Shown here: in pieces, positions 31,818 through 44,109 of the stretch
How the letters are laid out: every line of letters starts with the position of its first letter
How positions within the stretch are numbered: position 1 is the first letter of the stretch
Assembly (NCBI RefSeq): GCF_026212465.1
Contig: NC_080048.1
Span: 25,616,280 to 25,680,279, forward strand
DNA: 64,000 nt
Reading direction: 5' to 3'
Source: Amaranthus tricolor
Taxonomy: Eukaryota > Streptophyta > Magnoliopsida > Caryophyllales > Amaranthaceae
Program-made: the position numbers and the translations under genes
The notes under the pieces: generated by a model
Database searches by the model: none
The model's input: the letters and a program-made list of their open reading frames with translations, nothing else
What the model was told of the DNA's origin: nothing

Positions 31818-34800
31818 TTAATGCAGCTTGATCATGCCAAGTTCCAATCTCATTTTCTCATGCTGTTCCCTTGGAAGCGGTTTGGTCATGATATCTGCTA
31901 TTTGCTCGTTAGTGTTTACATGCTTAACAATAATATTTTTATCTTCAACATTATCCTTAAGAAAATGATGCCTAATATGGATGTGCTTTACTCGTGAGTG
32001 ATGCACTGGATCTTTGGATATGCATATGGCACTGGTATTATCGCAATAAATAGGAACACATGCATACTTAATACCAAAGTCTCTTAGCTGCTGCTTTATC
32101 CATATCATTTGGGAACAGAAAGCTGCTGCTGCTACGTACTCAGCTTCAGCAGTTGATAATGCAACAGTGTTTTGTTTCTTGGAACTCCACGAAACTAAAC
32201 ATGAGCCAAGAAATTGTACCATACCTGACGTGCTTTTTCTATTAACAAGATCTCCTGCATAATCTGCATCACTAAAGCCTTTCAAATCAAAGACATCACT
32301 TTTAGGATAAAATAATGATAAATCATCTGTTCCCTTTAGATATCTCAAAATACGTTTCACTGCAGTTAGATGTGATTCTTTAGGGTTAGATTGAAATCTC
32401 GCACATAGACCAATACTAAATGCAATATCGGGTCTACTAGCAGTGAGATATAATAAAGATCCAATCATGCCTCTATACATAGTTTGGTCAATATTTGTTC
32501 CATTTGTATCTTCATCTAATCTTACATTAGTAGCCATGGGTGTATGGTTGGTTTTAGCGTTATTCAAGCCATATTTCTTAAGAAGTTCTTTTATATATTT
32601 TTGTTGATGAATAAAGATACCATTAGCAGTTTGTTTAATTTGCAAACCAAGAAAGAAATTTAATTCTCCCATCATGCTCATTTCAAATTCAGTGCTCATA
32701 AGGTTAGCAAATTCTTTACATAGCAATTCATTTGTGGCACCAAAAATAATATCATCAACATATATTTGAACAACTAATATATTGGAACCTTTATTCTTAA
32801 AGAATAAGGTTTTATCAATTTTACCTCTAATAAAGTCATTTTGTATCAAAAACTTTGATAGTCTTTCATACCATTGCCTTGGAGCTTGTTTCAACCCATA
32901 AAGAGCTTTATCAAGCTTATAGACATGATCAAGACACGAGGTATTCTCAAAGCCAGGCGGTTGTTCAACAAAAACTTCTTCATCAAGAAAACCATTCAAG
33001 AAAGCACATTTCACATCCATTTGATATAATTTAAAGTTCATAAATGCAGCAAAAGAAATTAAAATTCTAATAGCTTCTAACCTTGTTACTGGAGCAAATG
33101 TCTCAGTATAATCAATACCTTCTTGTTGATTGTACCCTTTGACCACGAGCCTTGCTTTGTTTCTTACAATTATTCCATGCTCATCTAGTTTGTTCCGAAA
33201 TACCCATTTCAAACCAATTACCTTCTTGTGTTTTGGTTTGGGTTCTAAATGCCATACTTTGTTCATTTCAAATTCGTTCAATTCATCTTGCATGGCTATG
33301 ACCCATTCCGAATCCTTTAGAGCTTCTTCGTGATTTTTGGGTTCAAGTGATGATAGGAACGCAAAATGTGCACAAAAATTTCTCATTTGAGATCGAGTTT
33401 GTGTTCCTTTATTCAAATCACTTATAATCAAATCAAGAGGATGGTATTTTTGATATCTCCAAGGTTTTGGCACAAAATCTCTTGTGGGAACAGTAGCATG
33501 TTCTGGTTCATCAGCTTGATTAACATTCTGTTCAGCTACTGGATTGTTCTGCTCATCTGTGGGAACAGCTGGATTGGGAACAGTCTGCTGTTCCTGATGT
33601 TCTGGCAGTTCCTGAACTTGATCAGTACTTTCTGCTTCTGCTGGAACCGGCTGTTCACCAGCTGTTCCTTGATCTTGCACTTTCAATTCTTCATCATCGC
33701 CTCTAGATTTGCAAGACCAATCTTAAAATTATTTGTATCCTGTTCACTTGACAAAAAGTTAGTTTCATCGAAAATCATGTGAACGGATTCTTCCACACTC
33801 ATTGTTCTTTTGTTATAGACTCTATATGCCTTACTTTGAGATGAATAGCCAAGAAATACTGCTTCATCACTTCTTTCATCAAATTTACCTATATTCCGTT
33901 TTCCATTAACATGTACAAAACATTTGCATCCAAACACACGAAAATAGGCAATATTTGGTTTAACACCTTTAAACAGTTCATAGGGTGTCTTAGAAGTGAT
34001 TGGTCTTATCAATACTCTATTTAAAATATAACATGCAGTATTAACAGCCTCGGCCCAAAAATTTCTAGGTAAACCACTAGCAATCAACATAGTCCTAGCC
34101 ATTTCTTCTAAAGTTCTATTTTTCCTTTCTACTACACCATTTTGTTGTGGTGTTCTAGGGGCGGAAAAATTGTGACTTATTCCATGTTCATTGCAATAAC
34201 TCATAAAGCTTGAATTTTCAAATTCTTTACCATGATCTGACCTTATGTGAACAATTTGATTATTGGTAGATTTTTGTATTTTGTTAGCGAAAGAGACAAA
34301 CTCATTAAAGGCTTCATCTTTACTAACTAAAAATAAAGTCCATGTAAATCTACTATAATCATCAACAATAACAAACACATATCTCTTGCCACTACGGCTT
34401 TGTATTCTCATAGGTCCACACAAATCCATGTGTAATAATTCAAGCGTTTTTGAGGTGGTCAAAACATTCTTTGGTTTAAAAGATGACCTTACTTGTTTTC
34501 CTTTGGCACAAGGATCACATATTTCATCCTTAAGGAATTTTATAGATGGTAGTCCTCTAACTAGGTCTTTAGATCTTAATGTATTAATCAATGAATAACT
34601 AGCATGACCTAGACGCTTATGCCAAAGAAGTGGGTCGTCTTCTATAACACTTAGACACGTTAGACTGTTTCTGGGAACAGTGTCCAGGTCCACCACATAA
34701 GTGTTCCCTTTTCTGATTCCCTCAAGAATGATGTCTTCTGTGTCGTTCCTAGAAATAATGCACTTTTTAGAAGTAAAGTTTACAGAGTTACCCTTATCAC

Positions 34801-35035
34801 AAAATTGAGAAATGCTGAGTAAGTTGTGTTTCAAATTCTCGACTAAAAATACATTATCAATGGCGTGGGAACATGACCTTCCAACCTTTCCTTTGGCGAT
34901 TATCTCACCCTTCATATTGTCACCGAAGGTTACTGTTCCCCCATCATAGGCTTCAAGTGAGAGAAATTTAGATTTGTCACCCGTCATATGCTTGGAACAC
35001 CCACTGTCGAGATACCATGAGCTGTTCCCCCTCAC
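31818..35035 (-). pseudogene. pol: pol of E2, one frameshift between integrase and reverse transcriptase
   Basis: Two overlapping open frames: 35035-33683 (450 codons: protease DSG, HHCC finger, integrase with LLHMD, RSDHG and NGVVERKN catalytic motifs) and 33686-31818 (622 codons: reverse transcriptase with QMDVKCAF and YVDD, RNase H with [23 protein letters not shown]). The frame changes near 33699-33704 in the acidic linker after IGLANLE; the length fits a single missing base compared with E1. All catalytic motifs are present. Gag ends in a different frame here, with TAA at 35053-35055, unlike the same-frame TAG of E1/E3. Confidence 0.92.
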
Positions 35036-35052
35036 TTGGACCTGTAAGATAA

Positions 35053-36849
35053 TTAATTGTTATTTATAGGAACCCAGACTTTCTTGGGTTCCTTGTCGAT
35101 CTTACATGAATCATATTTATCAATTTGAATGTTATCGACATAGTTTCTGTTAGAGACAGTATACTGTTCCCTTTTGGTGCACTGTTCCTTCAGATGGCCA
35201 GCTTTACCACAGAAGGTACAGTACCTGTCTCTAGGAAGATCAACGTAAGCTTTCTTACTTTTGTTATTCTTAAAATATTTTAGGCCTTGTGATTTCTTAC
35301 TTTTAGCATCTAGAATCCATTTGGGAGTTATTTTGATTTTCCCTTTTTCTCTTGAATTTAATTCAAGATTATTATTGTTGTTACGGTTGGATTCCGAATT
35401 CATTTTTAAATATTGAAAATCATTGCATAAATCTTTAGTAGATGCATCTATCAATTCCTCATTTAAGCCTAATAATTTGTATTGCGATAGCTCAATGTTA
35501 AGAATAACATTTTCCTTCTTAAGTCTCTCCATATTTTCCTTTAGGATTATATTTTGGTCCAACAAACCGAAAAATCTGTTTTGGACATCATGTCTAAAGG
35601 TATTTATGTATGAGACATGGTCTTTGCTTACCTTAAGTTCCTTTTCTAACCTGAGACACTTATCATTGCAATTTTCAAGTTTAACTTGTGCCTCTTTTAA
35701 CAACTCTTTTAATTCATTTTTACTTGGATTGAATGAATGGTCAGAAAATGAATTAGAAATATTTACCTGCTTCTCCTTGCCTTTATGTGTAGCCATGAGA
35801 CATAGGTTAGCTATCTCCTCTTCTTCGGGAACAATAGTTTCATTCTCACTTTCAGTTTCTCCCCATGCAGCAATCATGGCCTTACGAAAGTCAGTCTTGT
35901 AAAAATTTTCTTTGTTCAACGGTCTTCTTGAATCTCTTGTCTTTCCCTTGCCCTTTTCATTCTTCCATGTTGGGCAATCCTTGATGAAGTGTTCGGTACT
36001 TCCACATTTGTGGCATTCAAGATTTTTTGTTCTTCTTTCTTTGTTGTTTCTTTGATTTGCATACCTGCTGTTCCTGAAGAACTTCTTGAATTTTCGTACC
36101 AATAAAGCGGCCTCTTCCTCATCACATTCTGATTCGTCCTGTTCCCCCGCTGCCAGAGCCAGTCCCTTGTTCCTGGAACTGTCTGCTGTTCCCAAATGCA
36201 ATTCATGCGTCATTAGGGAACCAGCCAGCTCCTCTAGATTGAACTTAGTAAAATCTTTGGACTCTTGTATAGCAGTAACCTTGGCCCTCCAGCGCTCATC
36301 TTGAGGAAGGCTCCTAAGAATCTTCCTTACTTGTTCATCAGTGGGAATTATTCTTCCAAGAGAGACAAGCTCATTTGTTATGTTGGTGAACCAAGTGAAC
36401 ATCTCTTGGATACTTTCTCTTGGCTCCATAACAAATCTCTCGTATTTAGACATTAACAAATCAATTTTGGACCGTTTTACTTCACTTGTTCCCTCATGGG
36501 TAACAGCAAGCAGGTCCCAAATTTGCTTAGCGGATTTGCACCCCATAATTCTATTATGCTCATTTGGTCCAAGACCACAATGAAGTAATTTTATATCAAG
36601 AGCATTTAATTCCATTTTCTGAAAATCTTCTTTTTCATATTCGGTTATAGGTTTGGGAACAATTTCATTGTTGGAGTTAGTAGTGGTTACCTCAAAATCT
36701 CCGATTTCTATGACTCTCCAAACTTGATAATTTTCCGCTTTGATGAAGATCTCCATCCTATTCTTCCAGTATGTATAGAATTTTCCATCGAACATTGGCG
36801 GTCTTTGAGTTGAATACCCTTTTTCCATTCGCTCGTTCATAATTGACAT
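35053..36849 (-). CDS. gag: gag of E2 (intact)
   Basis: 598 residues from ATG at 36849 (MSIMNERMEKGY). N-terminal ~235 residues are the UBN2/copia gag domain (PPMFDGKFYTYWKNRMEIF; DLLMSKYERFVMEPRE; LPQDERWRAKVTAI). First zinc knuckle C279-C292 (CX2CX4HX4C) after a basic KFKKFFRN patch; central Glu/Lys/Leu coiled-coil region (about 375-460); Asn run at 490-494; second zinc knuckle C544, C547, H552, C557 close to the C-terminus. Forms the virus-like particle and binds genomic RNA. It is the only unbroken gag in the window and could in principle serve E1 in trans (speculative). Start chosen as the first Met; Met4 is an alternative. Confidence 0.92.
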   Translation of the reverse strand: MSIMNERMEKGYSTQRPPMFDGKFYTYWKNRMEIFIKAENYQVWRVIEIGDFEVTTTNSNNEIVPKPITEYEKEDFQKMELNALDIKLLHCGLGPNEHNRIMGCKSAKQIWDLLAVTHEGTSEVKRSKIDLLMSKYERFVMEPRESIQEMFTWFTNITNELVSLGRIIPTDEQVRKILRSLPQDERWRAKVTAIQESKDFTKFNLEELAGSLMTHELHLGTADSSRNKGLALAAGEQDESECDEEEAALLVRKFKKFFRNSRYANQRNNKERRTKNLECHKCGSTEHFIKDCPTWKNEKGKGKTRDSRRPLNKENFYKTDFRKAMIAAWGETESENETIVPEEEEIANLCLMATHKGKEKQVNISNSFSDHSFNPSKNELKELLKEAQVKLENCNDKCLRLEKELKVSKDHVSYINTFRHDVQNRFFGLLDQNIILKENMERLKKENVILNIELSQYKLLGLNEELIDASTKDLCNDFQYLKMNSESNRNNNNNLELNSREKGKIKITPKWILDAKSKKSQGLKYFKNNKSKKAYVDLPRDRYCTFCGKAGHLKEQCTKREQYTVSNRNYVDNIQIDKYDSCKIDKEPKKVWVPINNN

Positions 36850-36903
36850 TTTTCGGGAACACCAGAATCTGCCCTCAGGGTTTCCTGATCTTCTGGGAAC
36901 CTG

Positions 36904-36915
36904 GCTCTGATACCA
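36904..36915 (-). promoter_or_regulatory. Primer-binding site of E2
   Basis: Minus-strand TGGTATCAGAGC, two bases inside the 5' LTR; initiator-Met tRNA type. The conserved leader hairpin is at 36875-36888. Confidence 0.96.
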
Positions 36916-36917
36916 AT

Positions 36918-38401
36918 TGTTGATTCAGTTAGGAACGGGAACAGCAACAAGAGGGGGGGGGGGTGAATTGTTGTTGTTGCAAGTTTAAGCGATTGTGCCC
37001 TGTTTTTGCGGAATTATTCAAAATAAATAAAGCTTAAACTAAGAGCAAAATAATAAGAGAGACACACGATTTTACGTGGAAACCTTTTGGGCCTAAACAA
37101 AACGAAAAACCACGACCACTTGGGATTTCTAACAACTTCACTATGTTTAAGGCAATTAGTTACAATTACAATAAACACCTTACTTCACTTGAAGCGAAAC
37201 AACTAGGCCAACTTTTCACTCTCTAATTGCTTTACTCAAAGCAACAAACTTAGCTTTACAATAAGCTAATCCTCTCTAGCTTCACTAAAAGCTATCTAAC
37301 TTCCCCCTTAGACTCACCCGAGTCTAATTACATAAACTCTCAAAATCCCTTACAAAAAGGATAGAAATTCTCTAAAATAAATCAAAGAGTTGCACAAGTA
37401 AATATTATGAATTAACTGGCAATTTAAAAGCACAAAATATTACTTGTAGAATTTCAAAATCAAACGCACAAAAATTATTTTTCTCTTAAAGCATGCGTTC
37501 ATTCTCTATTAAAAAAAAAACCGAGCTAGTTAGCTTATTTATAATAAAATAAATTTCTAATAATAGAAAAATATTCCAACCCATTATCCTTAGTCATGGA
37601 TCAATGAATGATGCTGAATGAATTACAAAACGGTTAATACTTCAGCCTTTGAATAAATCAAACAAACGGTTAAGGCAATCAGTAACCTCTATTTCCTGAT
37701 AACCGCTGTTCCCTGATAACCGCTGTTCCCTAAAGTAGCAGTTTCTTCAGTAGTAATTCCTGTTCCCCAAATTAATGGCTGGAACTTCATGCTATTTTTA
37801 GAAAACGGTTTAGTAAAACGGTTATCTTTTGACTAATTCAAAAAACGGTTATCTTTTGACTAATTCTTAGAAAATGGTTATTTTTACTATTTTTAGGAAA
37901 AGATTAATTTTATTATTTTTCAGAAAATCCAAAAATAATTAAGACCTAACTGCTGTTCCTACTTTTTAGTAGATCCAAGTTTATCTCCTAAAATTAAGGA
38001 ATTAATCTTGAAACCACCACGTAAGGAATTTTAGAAATTCTTTTTGCCAATTAACTTTAATAAACTAATGCAACCAATTAATTTAAATACATTAACTAAA
38101 AAATAAAAGATAGAATTTATTAGCTAACGTAAATTGACTTCAGTTTGGGAACACTGCGCTGTCTCCAAATTCCAACTTGCTAGAACATCAAACCTGGGAA
38201 CAATAGACTTCCTGTCTCCATTTTACATCCCACGTGATATACTCTTCTAGCATCTCTTGAAACCTTTTGACATGTATATTCCCATGAACTAAGCCATAGG
38301 TACTATCAACGATCACAATTAATTGGATATCGACCTGCACAAAATCTCTAAACACAAATTTGCTAAAGTGTAGTCATCATCAAAACTCAAGAGGTCCAAC
38401 A
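36918..38401 (-). repeat. E2 5' LTR (right), promoter-bearing copy
   Basis: 1484 bp. TATA box at 37536-37543 (TATAAATA on the minus strand). Upstream MYB-type sites AACGGTTA at 37629, 37665, 37817 and 37844 and AACGGTTT at 37804, plus TAACCGC words near 37699 and 37716. The conserved stem-loop is at 37075-37114 with one pair broken. A G-run of 12 near 36952 versus 8 in the left LTR is the largest length difference. Confidence 0.95.
37629..37851 (-). promoter_or_regulatory. Cluster of MYB-type AACGGTTA sites in E2 5' LTR
   Basis: Four exact AACGGTTA and one AACGGTTT within 223 bp, 85-315 bp upstream of the TATA box. AACGGYYA is the core of the M-phase-specific activator bound by three-repeat MYB factors, and CNGTTR is the general MYB core. 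The mirror cluster in the 3' LTR is at 28192-28414. E1/E3 LTRs lack it. Confidence 0.55.
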
Positions 38402-38422
38402 ATAACCAAGGCCTTAATCAGC

Positions 38423-41400
38423 CCCGGTTTCGCATCAAAACCAAGTTTGAGTACTTTACGCGCGAAATTGACAAAAACGCTTAAAAACGCATAAAATCGC
38501 AACTTAACTTCTAATTTCTAGCATATGACTATTATTATCAATTCTAACCATTTTAACACAATAATATATGCCAAATAGTGTTGTGTGCCAAGTTTCGTGC
38601 ATAACAAACCATGTTTGACCTACTTTACGCGCGAAATTGACAAAAACGCTTACAAACCCATAAAATCGCAACTTAACTTCTAATTTCTAGCATATGACTA
38701 TTATTATCAAGTATAACCATTTCAACACAATAATATATGCCAAATAGTGTTGTGTGCCATGTTTCGTGCATAACAAACCATGTTTGACCTACTTTACGCG
38801 CGAAATTGACAAAAACACTTAAAAACGCATAAAATCGCAACTTAACTTCTAATTTCTAGCATATGACTATTATTATCAATTCTAACAATTTCAACACAAT
38901 AATATATGCCAAATAGTGTTGTGTGCCAAGTTTCGTGCATAACAAACCATGTTTGACCTACTTTACGCGCGAAATTGTCAAATACGCTTAAAAACGCATA
39001 AAATCGCAACTTAACTTCTAATTTCTAGCATATGACTATTATTATCAATTCTAACCATTTCAACACAATAATATATGACAAATAGTGTTGTGTGCCAAGT
39101 TTCGTGCATAACAAACCATGTTTGACCTACTTTACGCGCGAAATTGACAAAAACGCTTAAAAACCCATAAAATCGCAACTTAACTTTTAATTTCTAGCAT
39201 ATGACTATTATTATAAAGTATAACCATTTCAACAAAATAATATATGCCAAATAGTGTTGTGTGCCAAGTTTCGTGCATAACAAACCATGTTTGACCTACT
39301 TTACGCGCGAAATTGACAAAAACGCTTAAAAACGTATAAAATCGCAACTTAACTTCTAATTTCTAGGATATGACTATTATTATCAAGTCTAACCATTTCA
39401 ACACAATAATATATGCCAAATAGTGTTGTGTGCCAAGTTTCGTGCTTAACAAACCATGTTTGACCTACTTTACGCGCGAAATTGACAAATAAAAACGCGA
39501 AATTGACAGCGTCAAACTAGTGACCAGACCACCTTGCACGACACGTGGAGTCCAAACCTATGCATCCAGGACCTAGGCTAAAGTGGAAATGGAATCTTGG
39601 TACTTGGATCTAGCTATCAAGGTCCTAAAACCATTCTAACAATCCCCGTGGACTCCTAGAAGCTGAGCTGAAGGAGGGCTGGTCGACATTTTGCTAGATC
39701 AGAATGTTGTTTAAGTGTTTGTGGTGGTTTCGTGTTCTTTTCATGATCATTTGTAGTTTTTGACTATGTCATTAATCAAAGCTTACGCACAACATTAATC
39801 CTTGCATAACCAAGGCCTTAATCAGCCCCGGTTTCGCATCTAAACCAAGTTTAAGTACTTTACGCGCGAAATTGACAAAAACGCTTAAAAACGCATAAAA
39901 TCGCAACTTAACTTCTAATTTCTAGCATATGACTATTATTATCAATTCTAACCATTTTAACACAATAATATATGCCAAATAGTGTTGTGTGCCAAGTTTC
40001 GTGCATAACAAACCATGTTTGACCTACTTTACGCGCGAAATTGACAAAAACGCTTAAAAACCCATAAAATCGCAACTTAACTTCTAATTTCTAGCATATG
40101 ACTATTATTATCAAGTATAACCATTTCAACACAATAATATATGCCAAATAGTGTTGTGTGCCATGTTTCGTGCATAACAAACCATGTTTGACCTACTTTA
40201 CGCGCGAAATTGACAAAAACACTTAAAAACGCATAAAATCGCAACTTAACTTCTAATTTCTAGCATATGACTATTATTATCAATTCTAACAATTTCAACA
40301 CAATAATATATGCCAAATAGTGTTGTGTGCCAAGTTTCGTGCATAACAAACCATGTTTGACCTACTTTACGCGCGAAATTGACAAATACGCTTAAAAACG
40401 CATAAAATCGCAACTTAACTTCTAATTTCTAGCATATGACTATTATTATCAATTCTAACCATTTCAACACAATAATATATGCCAAATAGTGTTGTGTGCC
40501 AAGTTTCGTGCATAACAAACCATGTTTGACCTACTTTACGCGCGAAATTGACAAAAACGCTTAAAAACCCATAAAATCGCAACTTAACTTCTAATTTCTA
40601 GCATATGACTATTATTATAAAGTATAACCATTTCAACAAAATAATATATGCCAAATAGTGTTGTGTGCCAAGTTTCGTGCATAACAAACCATGTTTGACC
40701 TACTTTACGCGCGAAATTGACAAAAACGCTTAAAAACGTATAAAATCGCAACTTAACTTCTAATTTCTAGGATATGACTATTATTATCAAGTCTAACCAT
40801 TTCAACACAATAATATATGCCAAATAGTGTTGTGTGCCAAGTTTCGTGCTTAACAAACCATGTTTGACCTACTTTACGCGCGAAATTGACAAATAAAAAC
40901 GCGAAATTGACAGCGTCAAACTAGTGACCAGACCACCTTGCACGACACGTGGAGTCCAAACCTATGCATCCAGGACCTAGGCTAAAGTGGAAATGGAATC
41001 TTGGTACTTGGATCTAGCTATCAAGGTCCTAAAACCATTCTAACAATCCCCGTGGACTCCTAGAAGCTGAGCCGAAGGAGGGCTGGTCGACATTTTGCTA
41101 GATCAGAATGTTGTTTAAGTGTTTGTGGTGGTTTCGTGTTCTTTTCATGATCATTTGTAGGTTTTGACTATATCATTAATCAAAGCTTACGCACAACATT
41201 AATCCTTGCATAACCAAGGCCTTAATCAGCCCCGGTTTCGCATCTAAACCAAGTTTAAGTACTTTACGCGCGAAATTGACAAAAACGCTTAAAAACGCAT
41301 AAAATCGCAACTTAACTTCTAATTTCTAGCATATGACTATTATTATCAATTCTAACCATTTTAACACAATAATATATGCCAAATAGTGTTGTGTGCCAAG

Positions 41401-42634
41401 TTTCGTGCATAACAAACCATGTTTGACCTACTTTACGCGCGAAATTGTAAAAAACGCTTAAAAACGCATAAAATCGCAACTTAACTTCTAATTTCTAGCA
41501 TATGACTATTATTATCAATTCTAACCATTTCAACACAATAATATATGCCAAATAGTGTTGTGTGCCATGTTTCGTGCATAACAAACCATGTTTGACCTAC
41601 TTTACGCGCGAAATTGACAAAAACACTTAAAAACGCATAAAATCGCAACTTAACTTCTAATTTCTAGCATATGACTATTATTATCAATTCTAACAATTTC
41701 AACAAAATAATATATGCCAAATAGTGTTGTGTGCCAAGTTTCGTGCATAACAAACCATGTTTGACCTACTTTACGCGCGAAATTGACAAATACGCTTAAA
41801 AACGCATAAAATCGCAACTTAACTTCTAATTTCTAGCATATGACTATTATTATCAATTCTAACCATTTCAACACAATAATATATGCCAAATAGTGTTGTG
41901 TGCCAAGTTTCGTGCATAACAAACCATGTTTGACCTACTTTACGCGCGAAATTGACAAAAACGCTTAAAAACCCATAAAATCGCAACTTAACTTCTAATT
42001 TCTAGCATATGACTATTATTATAAAGTATAACCATTTCAACAAAATAATATATGCCAAATAGTGTTGTGTGCCAAGTTTCGTGCATAACAAACCATGTTT
42101 GACCTACTTTACGCGCGAAATTGACAAAAACGCTTAAAAACGTATAAAATCGCAACTTAACTTCTAATTTCTAGGATATGACTATTATTATCAAGTCTAA
42201 CCATTTCAACACAATAATATATGCCAAATAGTGTTGTGTGCCAAGTTTCGTGCTTAACAAACCATGTTTGACCTACTTTACGCGCGAAATTGACAAATAA
42301 AAACGCGAAATTGACAGCGTCAAACTAGTGACCAGACCACCTTGCACGACACGTGGAGTCCAAACCTATGCATCCAGGACCTAGGCTAAAGTGGAAATGG
42401 AATCTTGGTACTTGGATCTAGCTATCAAGGTCCTAAAACCATTCTAACAATCCCCGTGGACTCCTAGAAGCTGAGCCGAAGGAGGGCTGGTCGACATTTT
42501 GCTAGATCAGAATGTTGTTTAAGTGTTTGTGGTGGTTTCGTGTTCTTTTCATGATCATTTGTAGTTTTTGACTATGTCATTAATCAAAGCTTACGCACAA
42601 CATTAATCCTTGCATAACCAAGGCCTTAATCAGC
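38423..42634. repeat. Three tandem 1404-bp six-monomer units
   Basis: Starts at 38423, 39827 and 41231, each exactly 1404 bp, sharing private variants (GTGGTGGTTT at 39721, 41125 and 42529; AAAACACTTAAAAACG; AGGATATGAC). Exact equal length with few mismatches shows recent amplification of a six-monomer unit. Confidence 0.9.
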
Positions 42635-44088
42635 CCCGGTTTCGCATCTAAACCAAGTTTAAGTATTTTACGCACGAAATTGACAAAAACGCTTAAAAAC
42701 GCATAAAATCGCAACTTAACTTCTAATTTCTAGCATATGACTATTATTATCAATTCTAACCATTTAAACACAATAACATATGCCAAATAGTGTTTTGTGC
42801 CAAGTTTCGTGCATAACAAACCATGTTTGACCTACTTTACGCGCGAAATTGTAAAAAACGCTTAAAAACGCATAAAATCGCAACTTAACTTCTAATTTCT
42901 AGCATATGACTATTATTATCAATTCTAACCATTTCAACACAATAATATATGCCAAATAGTGTTGTGTGCCAAGTTTCGTGCATAACAAACCATGTTTCAC
43001 CTACTTTACGCGCGAAATTGACAAAAACGCTTAAAAACCCATAAAATCGCAATTTAACTTCTAATTTCTAGCATATGACTATTATTATAAAGTATAACCA
43101 TTTCAACAAAATAATATATGCGAAATAGTGTTGTGTGCCAAGTTTCGTGCATAACAAACCATGTTTGACCTACTTTACGCGCGAAATTGACAAAAACGCT
43201 TAAAAACGTATAAAATCGCAACTTAACTTCTAATTTCTAGGATATGACTATTATTATCAAGTCTAACCATTTCAACACAATAATATATGCCAAATAGTGT
43301 TGTGTGCCAAGTTTCGTGCTTAACAAACCATGTTTGACCCACTTTACGCGCGAAATTGACAAATAAAAACGCGAAATTGACAGTGTCAAACTAGTGACCA
43401 GACCACCTTGCACGACACGTGGAGTCCAAACCTATGCATCCAGGACCTAGGCTAAAGTGGAAATGGAATCTTGGTACTTGGATCTAGCTATCAAGGTCCT
43501 AAAACCATTCTAACAATCCCCGTGGACTCCTAGAAGCTGAGCCGAAGGAGGGCTGGTCGACAGTTTGCTAGATCAGAATGTTGTTTAAGTGTTTGTGGTT
43601 GTTTCGTGTTCTTTTCATGATCATTTGTAGTTTTTGACTATGTCATTAATCAAAGCTTACGCACAACAATAATCCTTGAATAACCAAGGCCTTAATCAGC
43701 CCCGGTTTCGCATTTAAACCAAGTTTAAGTACTTTACGCGCGAAATTGACAAAAACGCTTAAAAACGCATAAAATCGCAACTTAACTTCTAATTTCTAGC
43801 ATATGACTATTATTATCAATTCTAACCATTTCAACACAATAATATATGCCAAATAGTGTTGTGTGCCATGTTTCGTGCATAACAAACCATGTTTCACCTA
43901 CTTTACGCGCAAAATTGACAAAAACGCTTAAAAACCCATAAAATCGCAACTTAACTTCTAATTTCTAGCATATAACTATTATTATCAAGTATAACCATTT
44001 CAACACAATAATATATGCCAAATAGTGTTGTGTGCCAAGTTTCGTGCATAACAAACCATGTTTGACCTACTTTACGCGCGAAATTGAC

Positions 44089-44109
44089 AAATATAAACGC
44101 GAAATTGAC
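44089..44109. repeat. Spacer-head 21-mer inserted before a monomer
   Basis: AAATATAAACGC followed by GAAATTGAC normally opens the 390-bp spacer, but here it is followed by another monomer. This gives the 918-bp unit (897 + 21). A junction left by misaligned exchange between CGCGAAATTGAC copies. Confidence 0.75.

Larger units (their letters stand above)
27486..38401 (-). mobile_element. E2: full-length Ty1/copia retrotransposon, second subfamily
   Basis: 10,916 bp on the minus strand, same layout as E1: 5' LTR, PBS, gag (intact), pol (one frameshift), spacer with a long TA run, ORF3 (intact), two polypurine tracts, 3' LTR. Coding regions are clearly related to E1/E3, but the LTRs are longer (~1.48 kb), start TGTTGGACC on the coding strand, and align with E1 only in short blocks. 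LTR pairs differ at about 15 positions over ~1480 bp (about 1 percent) plus a G-run length change (27521 versus 36952), so its age is similar to E1 and E3. Confidence 0.96.
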
